The notes below the pieces were generated by a model. It had not been told where the DNA came from. It was given only the letters and a program-made list of their open reading frames with translations, and did not search any database. This document shows positions 18,847-27,971 of a DNA stretch of 64,000 bases, one piece after another. Source of the DNA: VXPQ01 sp965223485 (GTDB lineage: Bacteria > Bacteroidota > Rhodothermia > Rhodothermales > VXPQ01); NCBI GenBank assembly GCA_965223485.1, contig OZ244993.1, positions 1-64,000 on the forward strand. Direction: 5' to 3'. The translations under genes were made by a program, and so were the position numbers. How positions within the stretch are numbered: the stretch's first letter is position 1; each line of letters opens with the position of its first letter.

Positions 18847-21800
18847 TTATTGCAATGCGCTCTTCGGGATTGTTCTCCGTTCTTTTTCCCCGGCGGCGCC
18901 TATGTCTCTTCCCGGCGCATTCCACGGAATGTTCACCGGATCGGGCACGCGGCCCGGCCCCCTCGGCGAAAATCGCAAAAACACCACCTCTTCCTCAGGC
19001 ATACGATCCAGCGGCACGCGCACCCGGCTGCGCGTGTACACCAGCGTCTCCCGGCGGCCCAGCTCGCGGCCCTGCCCGTCGTACGCCACCACCTCGCCCG
19101 CAAAAGGACGATCCTGCGTCTCCACCAAAAACGTCGCGGACATGGAAACCCCATACGACAACGACAACAGCGTGGCCCGTAGCTGAGACGCGCCTTCGCC
19201 GGGTACGTACACCCCCGGAACGCGCATCGTCACGCGAGCCGTCCTCTCTCCCGTAACCTCCTCCGGCATACGGTCCGTTCGCACGTACTGACGAGGAGAT
19301 GACACCACATCGAAAAACGCCGCGTAGCCCTGCTCCTCCATAGCCGCAAGCGCTCCCTCCTGCACCCCGTAACGGATAAGACCCTTCTCGCCGGGCTGCA
19401 ATACCAACACGCCCGGATGGATGTCCACCACCTGGGATAAATCGCCCAGGCGTGAGTCCGATGCATCCTCAACTACCACCTCCCGGCCGTCCTCGGTCGC
19501 CTCCGTATAGCCGAATCGAGCAGACACCGACACCTCCAGCGGAATGAGCGACGGATTCGACAGCTCGAACGCGCCGTTGGGCTTCCCTTCCGTCAAAAAC
19601 GCAACGTCCGGGTAGATGCTAAGACTCTGATCCTCCGTCAAGCCGGCGGGAACCTCCCGCGACGTGCTAAAGCGAACCCCTCCGGGGCCTATCGTGATCA
19701 CGCGCTGCGAAGGAACGACCGTCACTTCGACCTCGACCGAGTGCGTCTCTTCGCGCTCGCCCGAACGAAGAACCACGTCCATAGCGCCCGCATACCGCCC
19801 CGAAGGCGCGCCCGTAAGGTCCAGCTCGCCTCCGAAGCGAAGAAGACGGCAGGCGCCCTCCGTAAGCGTCGCCTCCGTATACAGCCCGCCTATCGCCTGA
19901 GAAGAAAGCTGCTCGCACGACTCCGCAAAGGACCAGGAAGGAGAAAGAACGAGCGAAGACGGCTCGGCAGCGCCCTCACGCTTCAGAAGAACCGGAGCGA
20001 CAACCTCTATGGAAAGGTCCATCTCCCCGTTCTCGTCGAACGATGCGTCGCCGCCCGGCGAAAGCGTCATGCGCCCCGCATGGTACGGACCCGATACGCG
20101 CGTCGATATCTGATCCGTCATCGGATCGAGCGACGCCTCGGTCTGTGACGACTGCACCCCGAAACGAAGGGGCGAGGCGCTTACCGTTACGCCAAGGGCC
20201 GTCGGATCCGAAGGCGCCCGTGAGGAAGACCCCGCTACGGGAGGCTCTTCTGCGGGAGGCGAAACAGGATCCGGGGCAGGCGTCCGTATCCTGTCGAGCA
20301 CCGTTACCGTCACCTCCGCCGAACCGGACTCCGCATTCGCTGCAGAGACGGCCAGCAGGTACTCGTAGGTCTCGTCTTCTTCCACCTCTTCCGGCACATA
20401 GAACGTCGGCGAGGAAACGTCCGTAGCGCTAAGCAGCGCCGTATTTGTCGTAGAGCCTCGGGCCGTCCAGGCGTATTCGTAGGCAGAGCCCGCAGGAGCC
20501 CCCGAAGCCGAGCAATCCAGAGCGAAGTCCTCCGAGCCCTCATAGACCGAAGGCGGATCCACACATACCACGCTCAAGGCGCCCCGGTTCAGCACCGTCA
20601 CGGTCACCTCTGCCGAACCGGACTCCGCATTCTCCGCCGAGACGGTCAAAAGGTACTCGTAGGTTTCGTCCTCCTCCACTTCCTCCGGCACGTAGAACAT
20701 CGGGGAGGAAACGTCCGCAGCGCTGAGCAGCGCCGTATTTGTCGTAGAGCCTCTGGCCGTCCAGGCGTATTCGTAGGCAGAACCCGCAGGAGCGCCCGAA
20801 GCCGTGCAGTCGAAAGCAACGTCCTCCGATCCCTCGTACACCGAACCCGGATCCGCGCACGCGAGCGCAAGCGCACCCCGGTTAAGCACCGTAACGGTCA
20901 CATCCGCCGAAGCATCTATCGCATTCTCCGCCGAGACGGTCAGCAGGTACTCGTACGTTTCGTCCTCTGCAACTTCATCCGGTACATAGAACGTCGGAGA
21001 AGGTATGTCCACGGCGCTCAATCGGGACGTGTTCGGCGTCGCGCCCTGAGCTATCCACGAGTACACGTAGGCAGAACCCGCAGGAGCCCCCGACGCCGAA
21101 CAGTCGAACGCGATGTCTGCCGATCCCTCGTATACCGAACCGGGGTCCGCGCACGCGAGCGCAAGCGCACCCCGGTTAAGCACCGTAACGGTCACCTCCG
21201 CCGTTGCGGACTCCGCATTCTCCGCACTGGCCGTAAGCAGGTATTCGTACGTTTCGTCCTCTGCAACTTCATCCGGTACATAGAACGTCGGAGAAGGTAT
21301 GTCCACGGCGCTCAATCGGGACGTGTTCGGCGTCGCGCCCTGAGCTATCCACGAGTACACGTAGGCAGAACCCGCAGGAGCCCCCGACGCCGAACAGTCG
21401 AACGCGATGTCTGCCGATCCCTCGTATACCGAACCGGGATCCGCGCACACGAGCGCAAGCGCCCCCTTATTCAGCACCGTCACCGAAACCTCCGCCGCAG
21501 CGGACTCCGCATTCTCCGCCGAGACGGTTAGCAGGTACTCGTAGGTCGTGGTCTCGTCCAACGCATCCGGCACGTGGAACGTCGGAGAAGGTATGTCCGC
21601 CCCGCTAAGCAGATCCGTATTTGTCGTAGAGCCTCGGGCCGTCCAGGCGTACGCATAATCGACGTTGTCCCCCGTATCCCCTGAAATCGAACAGTCCAAC
21701 GCGAAGTCCTCCGAACCTTCGTACACCAGGGGAGGCGATGCGCAAACGAGCGCAATGGATCCGAGGTTAAGCACCTTCACCGTCACTTCCGCCGTTGCGG

Positions 21801-24800
21801 ATTCCGCATTCTCCGCCGAAACCGTCAAAAGGTACTTGTACGTTTCGTCCTTCTCCACCTCCTCCGGCACGTCGAATGTCGGGGCGGGACCGTCCGCACT
21901 GGCAATAAGCAGGTCCGTGTTCGCCGTACTGCCCCGCGCCGTCCATTCGTACGCGTAGTCGGAGCCCGCAGGAGCGCCCGACGCCGAACAGTCGAACGCG
22001 AAGTCCTCAGATCCCTCGTAGACCGAACCGGGGTCCGCACACGCAAGCGCAAGAGCGCCCCGGTTCAAAACCGTCACGGTCACCTCCGCCGAAGCAGACT
22101 CCGCATTCTCCGCGCTCGCCGTAAGCAGGTACTCGTACGTTTCGTCCTCATCCACTTCCTCCGGCACGTCGAATGTCGGGGCGGGGCCATCCACGCCGCT
22201 GATTAGAAGGTCCGTGTTTGCCGTACTTCCCCGGACCGTCCAGGCGTACTCGTAGGCAGAACCTGCCGGAGCGCCCGAAACCGCGCAATCCAGAGCGAAA
22301 TCCTCCGATCCCTCGTACACCGAACCCGGATCCGTGCATATAACGGCAAGCGCACCCCGGTTCAAAACCGTCACGGTCACCTCTGCCGTAGCGTCCTCCG
22401 CATTCTCCGCCGAGACGGTTAGCCTGTACTCGTACGTCTCGTCCCCTGCAACTTCCTCCGGTACATAGAACGTCGGGGAGGCGATGTCCGCAGCGCTCAA
22501 TAGCGCCGTATCCGTCGTACTCCCCCGTCCCGTCCACTCGTACGTGTACTCGGAACCCGCCGGAGCACCGGACGCCGTACAATCCAGAGCGAAATCCTCC
22601 GATCCCTCGTACACAGAACCCGGATCCGCGCATATAACGGCAAGCGCACCCCGGTTCAGCACCGTCACCGTCACCTCAGCCGTAGCGTCTTCCGCATTCG
22701 CCGCACGCGCCGTCAACAGGTACTCGTAGGTCGTCGTAGCGTCTACTTCCTCCGGCACGTAGAACGTCGGAGAAGCAATGTCCGCCGCGCTAAGCAGATC
22801 CGTATTCGTCGTTGAGCCTATGGCCGTCCACTCGTACGTATAATCGACGTTGTCCCCCGTATCCCCTGAAATCGAGCAGTCCAGCGCAAAGTCCGCCGAA
22901 CCCTCGTACACCAGGGGAGGCGATGCGCAAACGAGCGCAATGGATCCGAGGTTAAGCACCTTCACCGTCACCTCTGCCCTTGCGGACTCCGCATTCTCCG
23001 CCGAGACGGTCAGCGTGTATTCGTACGTCTCGTCCTCGTCCACTTCTTCCGGCACCGCGAATGTCGGGGCGGGACCGTCCGTACCGGCGACAAGCAGGTC
23101 CGTGTTCGCCGTACTGTTTCTGGCCGTCCAGGCGTATGTATACCCGGAGCCCGCGGGAGCCCCCGAAGCCGCGCAGTCGAACGCAACGTCCTCCGATCCC
23201 TCGTACACCGAACCCGGATCCGCGCATATAACGGCAAGCGCACCCCGGTTCAGCACCGTCACCGTCACCTCCGCCCTCGCATCTTCCGCGTTCTCAGCAC
23301 GCGCCGTCAACAGGTACTCGTACGTCGTCGTCTCCTCCAACGCATCCGGCACGTAGAACGTCGGGGAGGCAATGTCCGCAGCGCTCAATCGGAACGTGTT
23401 CGGCGTACTGCCCCGCGCCGTCCATTCGTACGCGTAGTCGGAGCCAGCAGGAGCCCCCGAAGCCGAGCAATCCAGAGCGAAGTCCTCCGAGCCCTCATAG
23501 ACCGAAGGCGGATCCACACATACCACGCTCAAGGCGCCCCGGTTCAGCACCGTCACCGTCACCTCCGCCCTCGCATCTTCCGCGTTCTCCGCACTGGCCG
23601 TAAGCAGGTACTCGTACGTCGTCGTCGCGTCCACCTCCTCCGGCACGTCGAATGTCGGGGCGGGACCGTCCGCACCGGCAATAAGCAGGTCCGTGTTCGC
23701 CGTACTGCCCCGCGCCGTCCATTCGTACGCGTAGTCGGAGCCAGCAGGAGCCCCCGAAGCCGAGCAGTCGAACGCGAAGTCTTCCGAGCCTTCGTACACC
23801 GAACCCGGATCCGCGCATATAACGGCAAGCGCACCCCGGTTCAGCACCGTCACCGTCACCTCTGCCGTAGCGTCCTCCGCATTCGCCGCCGAGACGGTCA
23901 ACAGGTATTCGTAGGTCGTCGTAGCATCCACCTCCTCCGGTACCTCGAACGTCGGCTTCTCAACGGTCGTACTACTCAACCTGCTCGTGTCGCCGCCGCC
24001 CCGCGCCGTCCATTCGTACGCGTAGTCGGAGCCCGCAGGAGCGCCCGACGCCGCGCAGTCCAAAGCGAAATCCTCCGATCCCTCATACACCGGAGAAGGC
24101 GTCGCGCACGCAACGCTAAGCGCTCTCTTGTTCAGTACTTTCACGGTAACGTCTTCGGTGACATCATCAATGCCCGAAGCCGACAGTGTCACCGTGTATT
24201 CGTAGTCTGTGTCCGCATCTACATTGTCCGGCACGTCGAACGCCGGTTTCAGTATGGTCGAGCTGCTCAACCGATTGGCAATATCCGTACCTGTCCACGC
24301 GTACGTAGCGCCAGACGGCTCATCTGTCACCGAACAGTCCAGCGTAATATCGTCCGCGCCCTCGTATACCGGGTCTGGATCTATACAGGTTATGCCAGGC
24401 GTCTCCGGGGGAGACGTATCCGTGTCCCGAACCGTCACCTCAACGGTCGCCCGCCCCGCATCGGAAAAGAGCGACGTAACCGTTGCCGTGTAAACGTAGG
24501 TCGTATCCCTGTCTACATCCTCCGGCACATCGAAAGTGGGCGTGCCGGTATCGTGATCCGTGAGCCGATCGGTCGGAGACCAGGACCAGGTATAGGTATA
24601 CGGAGGGACCAAACTTCCGTCGGCGCGGCAGTCGAAAGCGAAATCGGGCGTATCGGCTCCTTCCGGGACGTCGTAGGCCGTCCCGGTGCAAGTGACCGAA
24701 ATGTCGCCCCACTCCCTTACTGTTATGTCCACGAAAAATTTCCCCGTCTCGCCAACATCCGAAGTAGCCGTTACGATGTATTCGTGGCGTTCGTCTCCAT

Positions 24801-27579
24801 CGATATCCGGAACATCGAAAAAAGGATTGGGAATGTCATCGGCACTCAGCAGAGCCAGATTCGTCATACCGGTTGAAGCCGTCCACGACCAGACGTACGA
24901 GGCGTTCTCCGGCGCATCCGTAACTTCGCAAGCGAATCTCGGGTCCGGCAGTTTTTCCCATATGACTATGGTCATTCTCGCATTTGACACATTAGATGGC
25001 GTCCCGACTACCTGGCAATTGACCGCCAGCGACGGAACAGGCGTATCCGTGTCGAGCACCGTCACCGTAACGTTGGCGGTCTCATCGTCCGCATTCTCCG
25101 CCGTAGCCGTCACCGCGTACGTATACGTCGTGTCTTGCTCTACACTGCCAGGTACAGCGAACGTGGGCGTACCCGTATCGTGATCCGTAAGACGGGTATT
25201 CGGAGACCATGACCACGTATATGAAGAGCCCCTCGGAGCCCCCGAAGCCGCGCAGTCCAGGGCGAAGTCCTCCGAGCCTTCGTATACCGGAGAAGGCATC
25301 GCGCACGCAACGCTAAGCGCTCTCTTGTTCAGTACTTTCACGGTAACGTCTTCGGTGACATCATCAATGCCCGAAGCCGACAGCGTCACCGTGTATTCGT
25401 AGTCTGTGTCCGCATCTACATTGTCCGGCACGTCGAACGTCGGTTTCAGTATGGTCGAGCTGCTCAACCGATTGGCAATATCCGTACCTGTCCACGCGTA
25501 CGTAGCGCCAGACGGCTCATCTGTCACCGAACAGTCCAGCGTAATGTCGGCCGCCCCCTCGTATAATTCGGCGTCATTGCAGTCGATAACAGGATCCGTG
25601 TTGAATGCGAGTATAGATACCGTAACCTCCACCGAAGCGTCATCCGCGTTCTCTGCGCTCACCGTCAGCCTGTAGTACCACGACGAGTGGTTCTCTACCT
25701 CGGGTCCGTCAAACAGCGGAATTTCTATGTTCGTCGCGTTAAGCAGGCGCGTATCCGGCGTACCGTTCCGAGCCGTCCATGCGTACGCGTAGTCTGAACC
25801 GGCAGGCGCACCCCGCCATCCGCTTTTACAAACGTGTAATGGAAAATCCGTGGCGCTCCCGTTCGCGACAAAGCCTCGGGTTGGCCCGCTACACCAGATA
25901 TCGGGCTTCTCCAGCACCGTTACCGTAACCTCTTTGCTGGCCTGCTCGACGCCTCCAACCGACATCGTCACCGTGTATTCGTAGTCCTTATTCGCCTCGG
26001 CCGGCTCATCGATATCGGCCGGCACGGAAAACGTCGGTCTCAGAATAGTCGTACTGCTCAGGTCGTTCGTATTCGATGTACTGCCCCGACGCCCCCACTC
26101 GTACGTAGCGCCTGTCGGCTCATCTGTCACTGAACAGTCCAGCGTAAAACCGGCCGCACCCTCGTAGACCTCGTACGGATCGCCGGCGCAATCTACGTCG
26201 ATCGCAGGCTTGTTCAGCACGGTTATCCTGACATCGTCGCTGGCAAACAGGCTGTAAGGATCAGGCCCCCCCGGCGATGTCCAGATTGCTATCGTGTACT
26301 CGTAGATCTCGTCCGCATCCACCGAATCAGGTGCATCGAAAATTGCGTCATATCCCCTATGCCTCAGCTTTGGAGTCGAAGACGCATCTTGCGGCGGAGC
26401 AACCTGCTCGCCGAGACGCGACCATCTCAGCCATACGTTCACATTAAACGGCCCATTCCCATCGCAGTCCAACAGAAGGTCCTCCGCTCCCTCGTACACA
26501 CTGTAGGGGCTATCGTCACAAGTGACGCCAGCCGAAGAATCCGCATCGCCAACCGCCTCGCCTCCGACGACCCTGACCGTGACCCTTCGCCTTGCCGTGC
26601 GGGGCGTCCCCGAAGCCTGCGACGTCATGCTCGCTATGTAATGGTACTCCTCGCCCGCGCTGCCGGCAGGAGCCGTAAACAAAGGAGACGACAGGTCCGT
26701 CGCTGCGAGAGGAGCCATGCTCGTTCCCCATAGACCCTCCCACTCCCACAATATCGACGCCCCGTCCTCGTCGTAGTCCATACGATGCGACAGCGGATCG
26801 ACCCCCTCGCAATCGAGCGCGATCGCCTCGCCCTCCTCAACCGATACCTCCAGCGGACAATACACGCTCGGACGACTGCCCGATACGTACACCTCCACCT
26901 CCCGCCACGACGAAAGACCCGTAGCGCGGGACGTCGCCGTCAAGCGGTACCGGTAAAGAAACGTCGTCTCCCCCGAATAAAACGACTCCAGCGTCTCGTA
27001 CGACGGAGTCTCCGGAGCCACCACCGAGGGATTCGGAACATCCTCGGGCGTCAACCTCGGATTGTCCAGATAGTCCCGCGTCGTACTTCCCACAGGCTCC
27101 CACGAATATTCGAGATACTCCTCTCCCGAAGCGTCCCATGCATGACACTCGACCTGTCCCGTCTCGAGCTCCTCCAGAAAAATAGCTACAGGACACTCCA
27201 GACGAGGAGGCGTCCGCCAGACAGGTCCGGAAGGCTCGCCCGGGCGCGCTTTTCCTTCCGGACCGAACCCGAAAGGATCCGGCGTCTTCTCCCGCGGCGC
27301 GCAGCTTTCCCCGAACTCGCCGGGAACCGTAAAAGGATCGCATTCCTCCCGCACAACGGGCGCCCAGGCCGATTCCTCCGGAACGCCGCCCTTTACCGGA
27401 AAACCCTCTTCCCGGATAACCTGGCCCTGCGCCGAAGAAACGCAGAGCAGCCCCGCAACGGCAAGCACGCATGCCAGGCGCCCAGCCGAAGCGCCGGAAC
27501 CATCGAAAACACCCGAATGCGAAACAACCGGCAGAGGACCGAAGCCGACGTCATCGCGCATTGCACGATCACGAACCAT
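18847..27579 (-). CDS. Giant multi-Ig-like surface protein B (paralog 2 of 4)
   Basis: A 2910-residue exported protein, first gene of the B-A pair. The start at 27579 is fixed by AAGGA 6 nt upstream. The N-terminus (MVRDRAMRDDVGFGPLPVVS, then about 15 residues) is unrelated to that of A and C but joins the same signal core RLACVLAVAGLLCVSSAQGQ. It has an N-cap (to about 343) and about 21 further Ig/PKD-like domains (343-2428), most with a CX16C pair. The C-cap (2429-2910) ends in PKSALQ. Its third Ig unit (sequence LRWSRLGEQVAPP) is almost identical in DNA to that of C, evidence of exchange between paralogs. Predicted to be surface-exposed or extracellular; partner and ligand unknown. No clear T9SS tail. 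Confidence 0.86.
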   Translation of the reverse strand: MVRDRAMRDDVGFGPLPVVSHSGVFDGSGASAGRLACVLAVAGLLCVSSAQGQVIREEGFPVKGGVPEESAWAPVVREECDPFTVPGEFGESCAPREKTPDPFGFGPEGKARPGEPSGPVWRTPPRLECPVAIFLEELETGQVECHAWDASGEEYLEYSWEPVGSTTRDYLDNPRLTPEDVPNPSVVAPETPSYETLESFYSGETTFLYRYRLTATSRATGLSSWREVEVYVSGSRPSVYCPLEVSVEEGEAIALDCEGVDPLSHRMDYDEDGASILWEWEGLWGTSMAPLAATDLSSPLFTAPAGSAGEEYHYIASMTSQASGTPRTARRRVTVRVVGGEAVGDADSSAGVTCDDSPYSVYEGAEDLLLDCDGNGPFNVNVWLRWSRLGEQVAPPQDASSTPKLRHRGYDAIFDAPDSVDADEIYEYTIAIWTSPGGPDPYSLFASDDVRITVLNKPAIDVDCAGDPYEVYEGAAGFTLDCSVTDEPTGATYEWGRRGSTSNTNDLSSTTILRPTFSVPADIDEPAEANKDYEYTVTMSVGGVEQASKEVTVTVLEKPDIWCSGPTRGFVANGSATDFPLHVCKSGWRGAPAGSDYAYAWTARNGTPDTRLLNATNIEIPLFDGPEVENHSSWYYRLTVSAENADDASVEVTVSILAFNTDPVIDCNDAELYEGAADITLDCSVTDEPSGATYAWTGTDIANRLSSSTILKPTFDVPDNVDADTDYEYTVTLSASGIDDVTEDVTVKVLNKRALSVACAMPSPVYEGSEDFALDCAASGAPRGSSYTWSWSPNTRLTDHDTGTPTFAVPGSVEQDTTYTYAVTATAENADDETANVTVTVLDTDTPVPSLAVNCQVVGTPSNVSNARMTIVIWEKLPDPRFACEVTDAPENASYVWSWTASTGMTNLALLSADDIPNPFFDVPDIDGDERHEYIVTATSDVGETGKFFVDITVREWGDISVTCTGTAYDVPEGADTPDFAFDCRADGSLVPPYTYTWSWSPTDRLTDHDTGTPTFDVPEDVDRDTTYVYTATVTSLFSDAGRATVEVTVRDTDTSPPETPGITCIDPDPVYEGADDITLDCSVTDEPSGATYAWTGTDIANRLSSSTILKPAFDVPDNVDADTDYEYTVTLSASGIDDVTEDVTVKVLNKRALSVACATPSPVYEGSEDFALDCAASGAPAGSDYAYEWTARGGGDTSRLSSTTVEKPTFEVPEEVDATTTYEYLLTVSAANAEDATAEVTVTVLNRGALAVICADPGSVYEGSEDFAFDCSASGAPAGSDYAYEWTARGSTANTDLLIAGADGPAPTFDVPEEVDATTTYEYLLTASAENAEDARAEVTVTVLNRGALSVVCVDPPSVYEGSEDFALDCSASGAPAGSDYAYEWTARGSTPNTFRLSAADIASPTFYVPDALEETTTYEYLLTARAENAEDARAEVTVTVLNRGALAVICADPGSVYEGSEDVAFDCAASGAPAGSGYTYAWTARNSTANTDLLVAGTDGPAPTFAVPEEVDEDETYEYTLTVSAENAESARAEVTVKVLNLGSIALVCASPPLVYEGSADFALDCSISGDTGDNVDYTYEWTAIGSTTNTDLLSAADIASPTFYVPEEVDATTTYEYLLTARAANAEDATAEVTVTVLNRGALAVICADPGSVYEGSEDFALDCTASGAPAGSEYTYEWTGRGSTTDTALLSAADIASPTFYVPEEVAGDETYEYRLTVSAENAEDATAEVTVTVLNRGALAVICTDPGSVYEGSEDFALDCAVSGAPAGSAYEYAWTVRGSTANTDLLISGVDGPAPTFDVPEEVDEDETYEYLLTASAENAESASAEVTVTVLNRGALALACADPGSVYEGSEDFAFDCSASGAPAGSDYAYEWTARGSTANTDLLIASADGPAPTFDVPEEVEKDETYKYLLTVSAENAESATAEVTVKVLNLGSIALVCASPPLVYEGSEDFALDCSISGDTGDNVDYAYAWTARGSTTNTDLLSGADIPSPTFHVPDALDETTTYEYLLTVSAENAESAAAEVSVTVLNKGALALVCADPGSVYEGSADIAFDCSASGAPAGSAYVYSWIAQGATPNTSRLSAVDIPSPTFYVPDEVAEDETYEYLLTASAENAESATAEVTVTVLNRGALALACADPGSVYEGSADIAFDCSASGAPAGSAYVYSWIAQGATPNTSRLSAVDIPSPTFYVPDEVAEDETYEYLLTVSAENAIDASADVTVTVLNRGALALACADPGSVYEGSEDVAFDCTASGAPAGSAYEYAWTARGSTTNTALLSAADVSSPMFYVPEEVEEDETYEYLLTVSAENAESGSAEVTVTVLNRGALSVVCVDPPSVYEGSEDFALDCSASGAPAGSAYEYAWTARGSTTNTALLSATDVSSPTFYVPEEVEEDETYEYLLAVSAANAESGSAEVTVTVLDRIRTPAPDPVSPPAEEPPVAGSSSRAPSDPTALGVTVSASPLRFGVQSSQTEASLDPMTDQISTRVSGPYHAGRMTLSPGGDASFDENGEMDLSIEVVAPVLLKREGAAEPSSLVLSPSWSFAESCEQLSSQAIGGLYTEATLTEGACRLLRFGGELDLTGAPSGRYAGAMDVVLRSGEREETHSVEVEVTVVPSQRVITIGPGGVRFSTSREVPAGLTEDQSLSIYPDVAFLTEGKPNGAFELSNPSLIPLEVSVSARFGYTEATEDGREVVVEDASDSRLGDLSQVVDIHPGVLVLQPGEKGLIRYGVQEGALAAMEEQGYAAFFDVVSSPRQYVRTDRMPEEVTGERTARVTMRVPGVYVPGEGASQLRATLLSLSYGVSMSATFLVETQDRPFAGEVVAYDGQGRELGRRETLVYTRSRVRVPLDRMPEEEVVFLRFSPRGPGRVPDPVNIPWNAPGRDIGAAGEKERRTIPKSALQ
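20293..26550 (-). repeat. Ig/PKD-like repeat array of gene B (about 21 domains)
   Basis: Tandem 288-297-bp coding units. A recent single-unit duplication is visible: AGGTATGTCCACGGCGCTCA starts at 21001 and again at 21295 (exactly 294 bp), with long near-identical flanks. The half next to the N-cap is again more diverse, including units lacking the usual VYEGS motif. Confidence 0.85.
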
Positions 27580-27586
27580 ACATAGT

Positions 27587-27601
27587 CCTTAAAAAATAAG
27601 G
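27587..27601 (-). promoter_or_regulatory. Hairpin over the gene B Shine-Dalgarno site
   Basis: On the coding strand CCTTATTTTTTAAGG can fold with a 5-bp stem that buries the AAGG of the Shine-Dalgarno site AAGGA, 6 nt before the B start codon. The identical element lies before gene D (47061-47075). A role in translational control is inference. Confidence 0.4.
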
Positions 27602-27690
27602 CGCAAGACGTATTCCGGAGCCGATAGGGCACAAAAAACCCATCCCTACGGGTATACCGGAAGCATTTTCGCACCTCAAAATACGCTGCA

Positions 27691-27706
27691 TGCCACCTTT
27701 GTGGCA
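27691..27706. promoter_or_regulatory. Perfect palindrome TGCCAC-N4-GTGGCA in the B leader
   Basis: A 6-bp perfect inverted repeat with a 4-nt spacer lies just downstream of the predicted -7 element, near the expected transcription start. It could be an operator or a 5'-terminal mRNA hairpin with an AAAG loop. It is conserved exactly before gene D. Confidence 0.5.
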
Positions 27707-27715
27707 CTTCCGAAT

Positions 27716-27748
27716 CAAATTTACTGTATGGGAAGATAAAAAATCAAG
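27716..27748 (-). promoter_or_regulatory. Bacteroidota-type promoter for the B-A operon
   Basis: On the minus strand CTTG, a 21-nt spacer and then TAAATTTG match the Bacteroidota -33/-7 pattern (TTTG or TTG, then TAnnTTTG). A similar arrangement with the same spacing precedes gene D. The upstream flank is AT-rich. About 140 nt separate it from the B start codon. Confidence 0.55.
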
Positions 27749-27927
27749 GGGTGTAAAATATAAACGTTAATATATAAATTGATTGTCCGTTGCAAAAAAT
27801 AAGGAACCGCAATCGGCGCCGTGTTTACGCCAAACCAGCTATAGCGGTTATGGGCATAGGAACGGTAGATGGCGTTGCAGAAGTTGCAATCGCCGTCAAA
27901 CAGGATAACGGGGCGGGGATCGTTCAT
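27721..27927 (-). pseudogene. Internally deleted DUF393 (DCC-family thiol-disulfide oxidoreductase) remnant
   Basis: A 68-codon frame starting 44 bp after the stop of gene C. Codons 1-20 read MNDPRPVILFDGDCNFCNAI, the DCC-family start with its CxxC (CNFC) intact. Codons 21 to about 50 read YRSYAHNRYSWFGVN and then PYFLQRT, resembling the C-terminal end of DCC proteins (A-x-NRYxWFG then P-x-L-x-x-RF). The intervening 70-80 codons expected in this family (usually about 130 residues) are missing, and the conserved Cys after WFG is gone. The frame then runs into the gene B promoter. It is best read as a deletion derivative of a gene once located after a giant gene. Confidence 0.65.
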
Positions 27928-27971
27928 CGGATCGGCCTTAAATGGCGATCGACTCTGAGATATCCAACAGT

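Noticed and set aside
18803..18925. Upstream extension of gene A (and 38235-38396 for C) as true N-terminus
   Set aside because: It overlaps the 3' end of the preceding giant gene in another frame, is Arg-rich and lacks a ribosome site, whereas the ATG at 18802 or 38234 has AAGG 8 nt upstream.
17729..19186. Long plus-strand open frame (485 codons) opposite the start of gene A, and a similar one at 37047-38618 (523 codons)
   Set aside because: Arg-rich, low-complexity translation that mirrors the N-caps of A and C; it recurs at every paralog because the antisense frame is open by base composition. No domain or signal peptide.
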